A stretch of DNA of 64,000 bases from Actinomadura terrae (GTDB lineage: Bacteria; Actinomycetota; Actinomycetes; Streptosporangiales; Streptosporangiaceae). The notes beneath the pieces are model-generated. The model was given only the letters and a program-made list of their open reading frames with translations. It was not told where the DNA came from and searched no databases. Where the stretch lies: contig NZ_JAICDG010000003.1 in the NCBI RefSeq assembly GCF_022751215.1, positions 744,001 through 808,000 of the forward strand, read 5' to 3'. This document shows, piece by piece, positions 6,713 through 16,137 of this stretch. The translations under genes and the position numbers were made by a program. Numbering within the stretch: position 1 is the first letter of the stretch; every line of letters starts with the position of its first letter.

Positions 6713-8686
6713 TTACCAGCTCGGGTGACCGAACGTGCTCCCCGCGGGGGTGACCGATCGGTCGCCCGTGCCGTCCGCGCGGGCGGCACGGACCTCCGGC
6801 TTCTCCAGCGCCCCCCGGACATAGCAGATCCAGTGTCCGTCGCGGGACCATCCCGGGTCCATCTCGCTCGCGTCCGTCCGCGCCAACGGGCGCGCGCCGC
6901 TCCCGTCGGCCTTCATCACCCAGATGTCGGTCTCCCCGGACGCGCCGCGCGTGTAGGCGATCATGGAGCCGTCCGGCGACCACGCGGGGTCGACCGAGCG
7001 GACGCCGTCCCGGGTGAGCCGCGTCCACGGGTTCGCGGGATGGTCCGGATCGAGGGTGTAGAGCTGCTCGACGCCGTCGCGCTTGCTCCAGAACACGAGC
7101 CGCCCGGTCCTCGACCACATGGGGTCGTCCTTGGCGGACGCGTCGCTGGTGAGCTGGGTGATCGTGCGCCCGCTGACCGTGATGGTGAGGAGCTGGCCGA
7201 TGCGCGTGTCGCCGACGTAGGCGAGCCTGGTGCCGTCGGGCGACCAGGTCACCCGCCCGCCCGCGATGTCGGTGATCTTCCGCTGGTGGCCGCCGTCCGC
7301 GTCCATCACCCACGCCGACGACCGGAGGCCCTCCCTCTGCGTGAACGCGATGTACCTGCCGTCGGGCGACCGGACGGGCAGCATGTCGCACGCCGAGCCC
7401 CGGACCAGCGGCTTCGGCGCCGCGTCCCCGGCCCGGTAGGTGCCGATGTCGGCGTGGCAGGTCTTCGGCCACCCGGGCGCGGTGTCGATCCGGACGAGCA
7501 TCGGCCCGGTCGGGAAGCCGGTGGCGGCGGGGGAGGCATGGGAGCCCGGCTTCTCCTTCTCATCCCCTCCCAGGAGCAGGTAGGCGCCGGCCGTGATGAC
7601 CACGACCCCCGCGACGAACAGCGCTCCGCCGAGGACGAACCGCCCGCGCCCCGCCTTGCGCGCGGCGCGCACCGGGGGAAGCGGTGCCGGGGGAGTCGGC
7701 GCCGCCGGGAGGGGCTCGGCGAGCGTCGGCGCGGGGGACGGGGGCATGGTGACCGGTTCCGGCGGGCGCGGCGGCGGGAGGGGGGCGGGCGGCGGCGGGG
7801 ACCAGGACTCGCCGAGCGTGCTGGTCACCGCGGCCTCGTCGCCGCCGCCGACCAGCGCGAGCAGCAGGTCGCGGGCGGACGGGCGCCGCTCCGGCTCCTT
7901 GGCCAGGCACGCGCGGACGAGCCCGGCGAGCGGCGCGGGCAGCGCGCCGAGCTCCGGTTCGGCGTGCACGGCGCGGGCCGCCATGATCTGGAACGAGCCC
8001 TGCCCGAACGGGTTGCGCCCGCCGGCGGCGTAGGCGACGAGGCAGCCCCAGGCCCAGATGTCCACGGCCGGGCTGACCTGCTGGGTGAGGATCTGCTCGG
8101 GCGCGATGAAGCCGGGCGTGCCGATGACCTGGCCGGTGCGGGTGTGCGCGCTCGGCTCCTCCAGCGCGCGGGCGATCCCGAAGTCGATCACTCGCGGGCC
8201 CGTGATGGACAGCAGCACGTTGCCGGGCTTGAGGTCGCGGTGCACCAGGCCCGCGCTGTGGATGGCGACGAGCGCGGCGGCCACCCCGACCGCGACGCCG
8301 TGCAGCATGCCGGGCGACAGCGCGCCGTTCTCCCGCACGTGCTGGAGCAGCGTGGGCCCGTCGATGTACTCGGTGGCCAGGTAGGCGAGGCCGCCGTCCT
8401 CGCCGTGTTCGAGGACCTGCGCGGTGCAGAACGAGGCGACCCGCTGGGCGTTGGCGGCCTCGTCGTGGAAGCGCGCGAGGAACATCGGGTCGCTCGCCAG
8501 CTCGGGCTGGACGACCTTCACCGCGACCGGCCGCCCGGCCGGGTCGCGGCCGAGGTACACCGCGCCCATCCCGCCCGCGCCGATCCTGGCCTCGATCCGG
8601 TACCGGCCGACCTGGGCGGGGTCGTCCGCGCGCAGTTCTTCCGGGGCGGCGGCCCCGGAAGACGGACGGGATCGCGGGCTCTCCAT
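6713..8686 (-). CDS. Ser/Thr protein kinase with C-terminal TolB-like beta-propeller
   Basis: 657 residues, started at the ATG at 8686 behind an AAGGAAC ribosome site. Residues about 28-280 are a Hanks-type kinase with GAGGMG (36-41), Lys57, HRDLKPGN (149-156), DFG (168-170) and APE (195-197), so it should be active. A Pro-rich linker (about 297-340) leads to one membrane helix (about 349-373). The outer part carries repeated PD40/WD-like strands (SPDGRYIAFTQRE, SPDGTRLAYVGD, SPDGSMIAYTRG, SRDGHWICYVRG). This is a receptor kinase: a cytoplasmic kinase plus an extracellular propeller sensor. Ligand and targets are unknown. Confidence 0.92.
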   Translation of the reverse strand: MESPRSRPSSGAAAPEELRADDPAQVGRYRIEARIGAGGMGAVYLGRDPAGRPVAVKVVQPELASDPMFLARFHDEAANAQRVASFCTAQVLEHGEDGGLAYLATEYIDGPTLLQHVRENGALSPGMLHGVAVGVAAALVAIHSAGLVHRDLKPGNVLLSITGPRVIDFGIARALEEPSAHTRTGQVIGTPGFIAPEQILTQQVSPAVDIWAWGCLVAYAAGGRNPFGQGSFQIMAARAVHAEPELGALPAPLAGLVRACLAKEPERRPSARDLLLALVGGGDEAAVTSTLGESWSPPPPAPLPPPRPPEPVTMPPSPAPTLAEPLPAAPTPPAPLPPVRAARKAGRGRFVLGGALFVAGVVVITAGAYLLLGGDEKEKPGSHASPAATGFPTGPMLVRIDTAPGWPKTCHADIGTYRAGDAAPKPLVRGSACDMLPVRSPDGRYIAFTQREGLRSSAWVMDADGGHQRKITDIAGGRVTWSPDGTRLAYVGDTRIGQLLTITVSGRTITQLTSDASAKDDPMWSRTGRLVFWSKRDGVEQLYTLDPDHPANPWTRLTRDGVRSVDPAWSPDGSMIAYTRGASGETDIWVMKADGSGARPLARTDASEMDPGWSRDGHWICYVRGALEKPEVRAARADGTGDRSVTPAGSTFGHPSW

Positions 8687-8986
8687 AGGCGTTCCTTTCG
8701 CCCCCCGGAGAGCCGCGTCTCGGCGGCCGCCCACGCGACGGCACGCGGCCCCCTCCGGCACCCAACGATGGCAGAGGACGGGGCGTCCCGGCCACTCCGG
8801 ATCCACTTCGGTTCCCCTCGGGAACGCGCCGGAAAAGGTCAACGGTTGCTCAAGTCCGGCCCGGCGCACGGCAAAACTCCGTCACCCGTCCCGAAGACGG
8901 AGATCCCCGCCGCACAGGCGGGCATACTCTGCGGACCAGTCGGATCAACTCAAGATCGAACCAGTGCGGCTCGGTGGGGAGAACCC
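8687..8986. other. 300-base divergent intergenic region
   Basis: This lies between the starts of the kinase (minus) and the deacetylase-like lipoprotein (plus). I see the kinase ribosome site near 8692-8698 and GGGGAGA before the GTG at 8987. Apart from a possible -10 (GCATACTCT, near 8927) I see no gene, repeat or clear operator. Confidence 0.5.
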
Positions 8987-10414
8987 GTGATCGGCCCATG
9001 GACCCGGGCGAAGGCCGCGACGGCGGCCGTACTGCTCTGCCTGCCGCTGGTCGAGGGCTGCTCGGGGAACGCCGACCGTCCCGCGCGCGCCGCCTCCGAC
9101 GACACCACCGTCCGCGCCGTCGACCCCGCCGCCGTCCCCGGTGTCACCGCCGTGACGCGCGTCGAGCAGGGCGCGGCGCGCCGCGTCTACGCCGCCTACC
9201 CCCGCGTCCGGGGCGCCGAGCCGCTGACCGAGCGGCTCGCGGCGCTGGTGGACGAGCAGATCCGCCCCTTCACCGCCCACACCGCCGACGCCGAGCCGCT
9301 GCCGGGCGGCGGGGTGCCGGAGCTGAACGTGCAGTGGTCGCTGACCGCCGCGTCCCGGCGGATCGTGGGCGTGCGGCTGGTGACCTGGCAGTTCCTCGGC
9401 ACCTCCGGCGGCGAGGCGCGGCGCACGCTCTGGTACGACGGCGTGACCCGCACCGCGCACCCCTCCGCCGACCTGATCTCCGGCCGTGTCGGGCTGGCCG
9501 CGCTCGCCCGGCACGTCCGCGACCGGCTGGGCTCGCGGGCCAACCCGGCGCAGGTCCGGCCGGACCCGCAGACGTTCCCCTCGCTGGGCTTCAACGACGA
9601 CGGCGACCTGGTGGTGGAGTTCAGCGACTACACGGTGGCGCCCGGGTCGGCGGGGCGCGTCGCCGTCGCGCTCGACCGCGCGGTGTCCGAGCCGCTGCTG
9701 TCGGCGCTGGGACGCCGGGCGCGGGACGCCGCGCTCGCGCCCCCGGTCGGCCGCCCGCCGCCCACCCGCGAGCTCGCGGCGGCCCGTCCGCCGCCCGCCC
9801 GGGTGGACTGCGCCGCCGCCAAGTGCATCGCGCTCACCTTCAACGACGGCCCCGGCCCCTACACGCGCGAGCTGCTGCGCGCGCTGGAGGAGCGCCGCGC
9901 CCGCGCCACGTTCTTCGTGGTCGGCGACAACGCCGCCGCCGACCCCGCGCTGATCCGCACGGCCGCCGAGGCGGGCCACGAGTTCGGCAACCAGACCCAG
10001 AGCCACCGCGACCTGACCCGGCTCCCGACCATGCAGATCAACTCCGACGTGCAGCGGACGCAGGACGTCCTGCGCCGCGCGATCGGCCACTGCGTCACGC
10101 TGCTGCGGCCGCCCTACGGCGCCACGAACAGCACGGTCGCGGGCGTCGCGAAGTCGCTCGGCCTGGTGCAGGTGCTGTGGAGCCTCGACCCGGGCGACTG
10201 GCGCGAGCGGAGCGCGCGGAAGATCGCCGACCGGGTCGTCGAGGGGGCGAGGCCGGGCGCGGTCGTCACGCTGCACGAGAGCCACCGGCCGACGGCGGAC
10301 GCCGTCCCGGGCATCCTCAGGCGGCTCGCCGCGAAGGGCTACACGTTCGTGACCGTCTCGGAGCTGATGGCGGGCCGCACGGTCCAGCCCGGCGGCCAGT
10401 TCTCCGGCATGTGA
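8987..10414 (+). CDS. Polysaccharide-deacetylase-like lipoprotein with altered active site
   Basis: 475 residues, GTG start behind GGGGAGA. LPLVEGC gives a lipobox-like Cys near residue 25. Residues about 50-245 resemble the RsiV/DUF3298-type domain (GFNDDGDLVVEFSDYTVAPG). Residues about 280-460 are a NodB fold with RPPYG, DPGDW and a final LHE. Two key residues differ from active enzymes. The TFDDGP motif reads TFNDGP (catalytic-base Asp is Asn286), and the first His of the HxxxH metal site is Gln336 (NQTQSHRDL; His340 kept). The codons AAC and CAG are unambiguous. It may be inactive or bind a glycan without deacetylating it. The domain layout is otherwise normal for actinobacterial cell-wall deacetylases. 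Confidence 0.85.
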   Translation: MIGPWTRAKAATAAVLLCLPLVEGCSGNADRPARAASDDTTVRAVDPAAVPGVTAVTRVEQGAARRVYAAYPRVRGAEPLTERLAALVDEQIRPFTAHTADAEPLPGGGVPELNVQWSLTAASRRIVGVRLVTWQFLGTSGGEARRTLWYDGVTRTAHPSADLISGRVGLAALARHVRDRLGSRANPAQVRPDPQTFPSLGFNDDGDLVVEFSDYTVAPGSAGRVAVALDRAVSEPLLSALGRRARDAALAPPVGRPPPTRELAAARPPPARVDCAAAKCIALTFNDGPGPYTRELLRALEERRARATFFVVGDNAAADPALIRTAAEAGHEFGNQTQSHRDLTRLPTMQINSDVQRTQDVLRRAIGHCVTLLRPPYGATNSTVAGVAKSLGLVQVLWSLDPGDWRERSARKIADRVVEGARPGAVVTLHESHRPTADAVPGILRRLAAKGYTFVTVSELMAGRTVQPGGQFSGM

Positions 10415-10540
10415 CGCCCGGCGCGTGACACCCGCTATGTGACGCGTGGCGCCCGGCGTGTGACAGCAGTTATGCGGCGCCCGGCGCGTGAGACCGGCGT
10501 GTGGTGCCCGGCGCGTGACGGCCGGTGCGTGACGCCGGGT
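10411..10540. repeat. Degenerate 13-21-base tandem repeats
   Basis: About nine imperfect units related to GTGACGCCCGGCGC run head to tail through the 125 bases between the lipoprotein stop and the dnaE2 stop. Variants include GTGACACCCGCTAT, GTGAGACCGGCGT and GTGGTGCCCGGCGC. The array starts inside the TGA of the upstream gene. It has no gene of its own and separates two converging genes. Confidence 0.6.
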
Positions 10541-13500
10541 CAATGGAAGTCGCGGGAGCGGGAGCGGCCCGGGACGGGCAGCCGCCGCAGCCGGGTCGCG
10601 CGGACGTTGGTGACGCCGTCCGCCCGCTCCAACCGCCCTCCGACGAGCAGCGCCTGCGCGTCGACGGCGAGGCCGCGGTGCCGCTGGAACACCGGCGGCG
10701 GGCACACGACGTTGATGATCCCCGTCTCGTCCTCCAGCGTGATGAACACCATGCCGCCCGCGGTCGGCGGGCGCTGCCGGTGCGTGACGAGCCCGGCGAC
10801 GAGGACGTTGGTCTCGCCCGGGACGTCCGCGAGCCGCTCCGACGACAGCGCGCCCAGCTCGTCCAGCGCCGCGCGGACGTGCGCGACGGGATGGGTGTGC
10901 GAGACGCCCGTCGCCCACAGGTCCGCGAGCGTCTCCTCGATCGGCGTCATGGCGGGCAGCGCGGGCGCCTCGGCGCCGGGCGTGACGCCCTCGATCCGGC
11001 CGGGCCCCGAGCCCGCCAGGGCACCGGCGGCCCACAGCGCCTCGCGGCGCGTCACGCCGAGGGAGCCGAACGCCCCGGCGGTCGCCAGCGCCTCGAGCGC
11101 CGCCGCGGGCACCGGGACGCGCCGGGCCAGGTCCTCCATGCTCGCGTAGGGGCGTCCCGCCGCGATGGCCTCCGCCGTCTCGGTGCCCAGGTTGCGGACC
11201 CCGTCCAGCCCGGCCCTGATCGCGGGCTGCGCCTCGTCGGGCGCGTGCGGATGGGGGCTGTCGACCTCGACGGGCTCCTCCAGCGTCGGGTGGACGTCGC
11301 TGGCGTTGATGTCCACGCCCCTGACCACCACCCCGTGCCGCCGCGCGTCCGCCAGCAGGCTCTGCGGGCTGTAGAAGCCCATCGGCTGGTTGCGGACGAG
11401 CGCCGCCGTGAACGCCGCCGGGAAGTGCCGCTTCAGCCAGGCGCTCGCGTACACCAGGTGCGCGAAGCTCTGCGCGTGCGACTCGGGGAACCCGAACCCG
11501 GTGAACCCCAGGATCTTCTGGTAGACGTCCTCGGCGACGTCGGCGGGGATGCCGCGCTCGGCCATGCCGTCCAGCAGGCGGCGCCGGAGCCGCTCCACGC
11601 GCTCGGGAGCGCGTTTGGCGCCCATCGCCTGCCGGAGCTGGTCGGCCTCGGCGGGGGTGAACCCGGCGCAGTCCACGGCGAGCTGCATCATCTGCTCCTG
11701 GAACAGCGGGACGCCGAGCGTGCGCGACAGCGCGGGCTCCATCAGCGGGTGCGGGCACGTCGCGGGCTCCAGGCCCTTGCGGCGGCGCAGGTAGGGGTGG
11801 ACGGACCCGCCCTGGATCGGCCCCGGGCGGATCAGCGCGACCTCCACCACCAGGTCGTAGAACTCGCGGGGCCGCAGCCTCGGCAGCGTCGCCATCTGCG
11901 CCCGCGACTCGACCTGGAACACCCCGACCGTGTCGGCGTCGCCCAGCATCTCGTACACCCGCGGGTCGTCCGGCGGGATCGACTGGAGGTCGTGGCGGCG
12001 GCCGTGGTGCTCGGCGACGAGGTCGAAGCAGTCGTGCAGCGCGGCGAGCATGCCGAGGCCGAGCAGGTCGAACTTGACGAGCCCGGCGGAGGCGCAGTCG
12101 TCCTTGTCCCACTGGAGGACGCTGCGTCCCGGCATCGTCGCCCACTCGATCGGGCAGATCTCGCCGACCGGGCGGTCGGCGATCACCATGCCGCCGGAGT
12201 GGATGCCGAGGTGCCGGGGCAGCCGCAGCATCCGGCCCGCGAGGTCCAGCACGGGCGCGGGCACGTCGGTCTCGGTGCCGACCGGGTCGCGCGGGTCGAT
12301 GCCCTTGGACCACGCGTCCTGCTGGCCGGGGGAGAATCCGAGCGCGCGCGCCGCGTCCCGGACGGCCATCCGCGGCCGGTAGCTGATGACGTTCGCGACC
12401 TGCGCCGTGCACTCGCGCCCGTACTTGCCGTAGACGTACTGGATCGCCTCCTCGCGGCGGCGGTGCTCGATGTCGAGGTCGATGTCGGGCGGGCCGTCGC
12501 GGCCGGGGGACAGGAACCGCTCGAACAGCAGCCCGTGGTGCACCGCGTCGACGCCGGTGATGCCGAGCGCGTAGCAGACCGCCGAGTTCGCCGCCGACCC
12601 GCGCCCCTGGCACAGGATGCGCTCCCTCCGGCAGAACTCCACGATGTCGTGGACGATCAGGAAGTAGCCGGGGAATCCGAGCTGCTCGATGACGTCCAGC
12701 TCCCGGGCGATCTGCGCGTACGCGCCGGGGACGCGCTCGGCCTCCGGCGGGCCGTAGTGCCGCAGCGCGCCCTCCGCGACGAGGTGCCGCAGCCAGCTCG
12801 CCTCGGTGTGCCCGTCCGGGACGGGCCAGTCGGGCAGCCGGGGCGCCACCACGCCGAACCGGAACGCGCACGCGGCGGCCAGCGCGACCGTCGCCTCCCG
12901 GACGCCGGGGAAGCGCGCCAGCCGCGCCGCCATCTCCGCGCCGCCGCGCAGGTGCGCGGTGCCGCCCGCCGGGAGCCAGCCGACCATGTCGTCCAGGCCG
13001 CGCCGGGAGCGGACGGCGGCCATCGCCTGCGCCAGCCGCGCGTCCGGGCCCGGCGCGGCGAAGTGCACGTTGTTGGACGCGACGACGCCCGCGCCCACCC
13101 GCGCGGCCAGCGCGAACAGGACGTCGTTGCGGTGGTCGTCGTCCGGCTGGTCGTGGTCGACCAGCTCGACGAACACGTTCTCGCGTCCGAACATGTCGAT
13201 CAGGCTGCGGAGTTCGCGTTCGGCGGCGTCCGGGCCCTCCGCCTCCAGTGCCGCCGGGACGTGGCCCTTGCGGCAGCCGGTCAGCACCGCCCACGTCCCG
13301 TCGTGGGCGGCGGCGAGCGCGTCCAGGTCGTAGACCGGGCGGCCCTTGCGGCCGCCCGCGAGCTGCGCCGTCGTGATCGCCGAGCAGAGCCGCGCGTACC
13401 CGGCCGGGCCGCGCGCCAGCACCAGCAGGTGCCGTCCGCCCGGGTCGGGCTCCCCGGCGCGCGGCCCCGGCAGGCCGAGGCCCAGCTCCGCGCCGAACAC

Positions 13501-13815
13501 CGTGCCGATGCCCGCCTCGTCCGCCGCGCGCGCGAACTGCACCGCCCCGTACATGCCGTCGTGGTCGGTGATCGCCATGGTCTGCACGCCCAGCCGCGCC
13601 GCCTCGGCCACGAGCGCCTCGGGGTGGCTCGCGCCGTCCAGGAAACTGAACGAGGAGTGGCAGTGCAGCTCCGCCCACGGCACGCTCCCCGGCGCCACCT
13701 GAGCCGGGCGGGGTGCGGGCTCCGGCTCGGGCTGCGGCTCCGGCGCGGCGGACGAACGCCACGACAGCCGCTCCTCGAACTCCCGCCACGGCACCGGCGG
13801 GTTGTTCCACCCCAT
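10540..13815 (-). CDS. dnaE2: Error-prone DNA polymerase III alpha-type subunit DnaE2
   Basis: 1091 residues. ATG at 13815 is preferred over the GTG at 13818 because GAGG sits five bases upstream. The N-terminal PHP domain begins LHCHSSFSFLDGASHPEA; the C-family polymerase core holds the catalytic PDIDLDIEHRRREE (about residue 430) and the fingers region. A helix-hairpin-helix part and a C-terminal OB fold (NVLVAGLVTHRQRP, FITLEDETGIINVV) complete it. Size and order match DnaE2 rather than the roughly 1200-residue replicative DnaE1. It is the third gene of the imuA'-imuB-dnaE2 operon, 15 bases after imuB. DnaE2 carries out mutagenic translesion synthesis after DNA damage with ImuB as adaptor. 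Confidence 0.95.
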   Translation of the reverse strand: MGWNNPPVPWREFEERLSWRSSAAPEPQPEPEPAPRPAQVAPGSVPWAELHCHSSFSFLDGASHPEALVAEAARLGVQTMAITDHDGMYGAVQFARAADEAGIGTVFGAELGLGLPGPRAGEPDPGGRHLLVLARGPAGYARLCSAITTAQLAGGRKGRPVYDLDALAAAHDGTWAVLTGCRKGHVPAALEAEGPDAAERELRSLIDMFGRENVFVELVDHDQPDDDHRNDVLFALAARVGAGVVASNNVHFAAPGPDARLAQAMAAVRSRRGLDDMVGWLPAGGTAHLRGGAEMAARLARFPGVREATVALAAACAFRFGVVAPRLPDWPVPDGHTEASWLRHLVAEGALRHYGPPEAERVPGAYAQIARELDVIEQLGFPGYFLIVHDIVEFCRRERILCQGRGSAANSAVCYALGITGVDAVHHGLLFERFLSPGRDGPPDIDLDIEHRRREEAIQYVYGKYGRECTAQVANVISYRPRMAVRDAARALGFSPGQQDAWSKGIDPRDPVGTETDVPAPVLDLAGRMLRLPRHLGIHSGGMVIADRPVGEICPIEWATMPGRSVLQWDKDDCASAGLVKFDLLGLGMLAALHDCFDLVAEHHGRRHDLQSIPPDDPRVYEMLGDADTVGVFQVESRAQMATLPRLRPREFYDLVVEVALIRPGPIQGGSVHPYLRRRKGLEPATCPHPLMEPALSRTLGVPLFQEQMMQLAVDCAGFTPAEADQLRQAMGAKRAPERVERLRRRLLDGMAERGIPADVAEDVYQKILGFTGFGFPESHAQSFAHLVYASAWLKRHFPAAFTAALVRNQPMGFYSPQSLLADARRHGVVVRGVDINASDVHPTLEEPVEVDSPHPHAPDEAQPAIRAGLDGVRNLGTETAEAIAAGRPYASMEDLARRVPVPAAALEALATAGAFGSLGVTRREALWAAGALAGSGPGRIEGVTPGAEAPALPAMTPIEETLADLWATGVSHTHPVAHVRAALDELGALSSERLADVPGETNVLVAGLVTHRQRPPTAGGMVFITLEDETGIINVVCPPPVFQRHRGLAVDAQALLVGGRLERADGVTNVRATRLRRLPVPGRSRSRDFH

Positions 13816-13830
13816 CACGACCTCGCCAGG

Positions 13831-15390
13831 TCAGTCATAGGACGCCTCCACGCGCCACCGGCCGCCCTCCACCGCGAGCAGGTAGGCGGCGCCGTCCTCG
13901 GTGGCGACCTGGAACCGGGCCAGCCGCCGCGCCCGCGCCGGGTCCCACCAGCGCTCGTCGGCGGGCCACGGGCCGGTCCAGCCGGTCACCGCCGCCGTGC
14001 CGCCGCCGAACGCCAGCGCGGCGGGCGGCGCGGACAGCGCGCAGCGCGCCGACACCACGACCGTGCCACCGGCGGCGTCCACGACCTCGGCGGGCGCGGC
14101 GCGCGGCGGGACGGCGGCGGGCGCGGGCGCGCCCACCCGGCCGGGCCAGGGGCCGTCCGGCACATCGGCCGGGGGCAGGTCGCCGACCGGTACCCGCACG
14201 ATCCGCTCGCCGGGGCCGCGCCCGCCCGCCAGCACCGGACGGGTGATCCCGTGGTGGCCCAGCAGCGCCTGGACGCGGTCGGCCGCCCGCGCGATCCGGT
14301 CGGTGACGGCCGTCCCGCCCCACAGGCCCTCCTGGCGGCCCACGTCCGGGACGAGCTGGTCGGGTGCCAGCTCCAGCCACGTGACACCGCCCCACACCGC
14401 CCCGTCCTCTGGCGGCGCCTCCACGCCGTCGTCGTCGGTCCCGGGCACCGGGCGCTCGCTCCGCCACGCCGACAGCTGCCAGCGGACCCGCTCGGCCACC
14501 GCCAGCGTCGAAAGCCGCCCGTCGTGCCGCCACAGCCGCCGCAGCACGTGCCCGTCGGCGAACCCGACCGAGGTCTCCAGCCGCACGCAGGTCAGCCCGC
14601 TCGCCGCGAGCCCCTCGTGCAGCTCGCCCGCCAGCCGCTTGGCCGCGAACACGACCTGCTCGGCGTGCGCGGCGGGCGGGTCGAAGTCGGTGCGCGCCGA
14701 CAGGTCGGGGGCCCCGGGGACGGGTGCGGGCGGGCGCGGCTCCTCGCCCCTGGCCAGCCGGTGCACGAGCGTGCCGTCGGCGCCGAACCGGCCCGCGACG
14801 TGCCCGGACGGCAGCGCCGCGAAGTCCCCGAGCGTCGCCACGCCGAGCCGCCGCAGCAGGTCCGCCAGCTCCGGGCGGTCGAGCACCGACAGCGGGTAGG
14901 GCGCGAGGAACGCCGCCGCGCCGCCCTCGGGCACCACCACGCCGCCCTGCCCGGCGCGCGCGGCCAGCTCGGCCGCGAACAGCCCGTCGGCGACGCCCGA
15001 CCCGCAGTCGTACCCGGCCTCCACCACCGTGTCCTGGACGAGGACGCGCAGCGCCTCCTCACCGCCGTAGAAGCGGGCGGGCCCCCGCGCCGGGATCGCG
15101 CACAGCCCGGGACGCACCACCTCCACCCTCGGCGTCAGCTCCGCCACGGCCGCGACGACGGCCTCGAACAGCCGTCCCTCGGCGCCGGCGTCGCGCTCGC
15201 GGACGACCAGCTCGGGGCAGCGCCGCTGCGCGTCCCGCAGCCGCTGCCCGCGCCGCACGCCGTGCGCCCGCGCCGCCGCCGTGCAGGCCTCCACCCGGCC
15301 CCGCGCGACGGCCGCGCCGGGCGTCGCCGCGTCCACCCCGGCGGCCGTCGCGGGCCAGTCCGGGCACCACACCACCAGCACGCGCGTCAC
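13831..15390 (-). CDS. imuB: ImuB, non-catalytic Y-family polymerase adaptor
   Basis: 519 residues. The GTG start at 15390 overlaps the TGA of the upstream gene (GTGA), so translation is probably coupled. The protein opens VTRVLVVWCPDWPATAAG where true Y-family polymerases have an acidic DxDxF motif, so the first catalytic aspartates are missing, as is usual for ImuB. The middle has Y-family palm and helix-hairpin-helix features (LADLLRRLGVATLGDFAALP) and a little-finger region. The C-terminal extension of ImuB is known to bind DnaE2, ImuA' and the sliding clamp. It acts as the hub of the mutasome. Confidence 0.93.
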   Translation of the reverse strand: MTRVLVVWCPDWPATAAGVDAATPGAAVARGRVEACTAAARAHGVRRGQRLRDAQRRCPELVVRERDAGAEGRLFEAVVAAVAELTPRVEVVRPGLCAIPARGPARFYGGEEALRVLVQDTVVEAGYDCGSGVADGLFAAELAARAGQGGVVVPEGGAAAFLAPYPLSVLDRPELADLLRRLGVATLGDFAALPSGHVAGRFGADGTLVHRLARGEEPRPPAPVPGAPDLSARTDFDPPAAHAEQVVFAAKRLAGELHEGLAASGLTCVRLETSVGFADGHVLRRLWRHDGRLSTLAVAERVRWQLSAWRSERPVPGTDDDGVEAPPEDGAVWGGVTWLELAPDQLVPDVGRQEGLWGGTAVTDRIARAADRVQALLGHHGITRPVLAGGRGPGERIVRVPVGDLPPADVPDGPWPGRVGAPAPAAVPPRAAPAEVVDAAGGTVVVSARCALSAPPAALAFGGGTAAVTGWTGPWPADERWWDPARARRLARFQVATEDGAAYLLAVEGGRWRVEASYD

Positions 15391-16106
15391 GCGATCTCCT
15401 CCCCGGCCACCGTGTGCACCGGCCCGCCCGCCGACACTGGAGCGGGCACGGGCTTCAGCGCCGGGACGGACTCCGCCGGGGTGACCGCGCCGTCCGCGTC
15501 CGGGAACCACAGCCGGACGCGCCGCGCCGGCCCCGGGCCCTCCGCGACGACGTCGGCGAGGCGCCCGCGCAGCCGTCCGTGGCCGTCGCCGAGGCCGTGC
15601 CAGGCGACGTCCTCCAGCCGCAGCCGCAGCCGGGTCCCCGGCCAGGCGTCGGCGAACGCGCCGGTCAGCGTCAGCACGCAGCCGTGTTTGCGGGCCAGCG
15701 CCGACAGCCGCCGGACGGCCGCCGCGCCGGGCCGCTCCGGCGGACGCAGCAGGATCAGGCCGACGGCCTCGGCGAGCGCGGCCACCACGTCCGGCCAGCG
15801 GTCGCCGGGCTCGTCGACCAGCAGCAGCCGCTCGGGCGCCGCGCCCATCCCGGCGGCGGCGAGCACGCCGAAGTCGGGCAGCCCGACGACGCCGCACCAG
15901 CCGCCCGCGCCGTCCTCGCCCTCCGGCGCGGTGGCGCCCGCCGCGAGCGCCGCGCCGAGCGAGGCCGCGCCGAGCCCGGTGAGCCCCACCACCGATCCCG
16001 GCCGCAGGGCGCCGCCGGGGACGACCGCCCGCAACGCGGGCAGCACCGGCACGCCGGACGGCTCCGGCGCGCCGGCCGCGATCTCCCGTAGCGCCGCCTC
16101 CGGCAC
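15387..16106 (-). CDS. ImuA-like mutasome protein (RecA-fold relative)
   Basis: 239 residues from the GTG at 16106, which sits behind a strong GGAGGGAGGGG site. Longer in-frame starts would run through the LexA-type operator and were rejected. Sequence features are RecA-like (GSVVGLTGLGAASLGAAL near the N-terminus and VGLILLRPPERPGAAAVRRL), but a standard Walker A is not preserved, as in actinobacterial ImuA'. The C-terminal third (RLRLRLEDVAWHGL) resembles the ImuA' region that contacts ImuB. As the first gene of the imuA'-imuB-dnaE2 operon it should be induced by DNA damage. Confidence 0.85.
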   Translation of the reverse strand: MPEAALREIAAGAPEPSGVPVLPALRAVVPGGALRPGSVVGLTGLGAASLGAALAAGATAPEGEDGAGGWCGVVGLPDFGVLAAAGMGAAPERLLLVDEPGDRWPDVVAALAEAVGLILLRPPERPGAAAVRRLSALARKHGCVLTLTGAFADAWPGTRLRLRLEDVAWHGLGDGHGRLRGRLADVVAEGPGPARRVRLWFPDADGAVTPAESVPALKPVPAPVSAGGPVHTVAGEEIA

Positions 16107-16137
16107 GGTCGTCCCCTCCCTCCAACGCTCCGCACCA

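Noticed and set aside
4520..8986. A very long plus-strand open frame running from the MMPL transporter through the kinase to the deacetylase-like gene
   Set aside because: Extreme GC leaves shadow frames open for kilobases. The translation up to 8986 is low-complexity Arg/Ala/Gly/Pro with no domain; only its last part (8987-10414) is the real lipoprotein.
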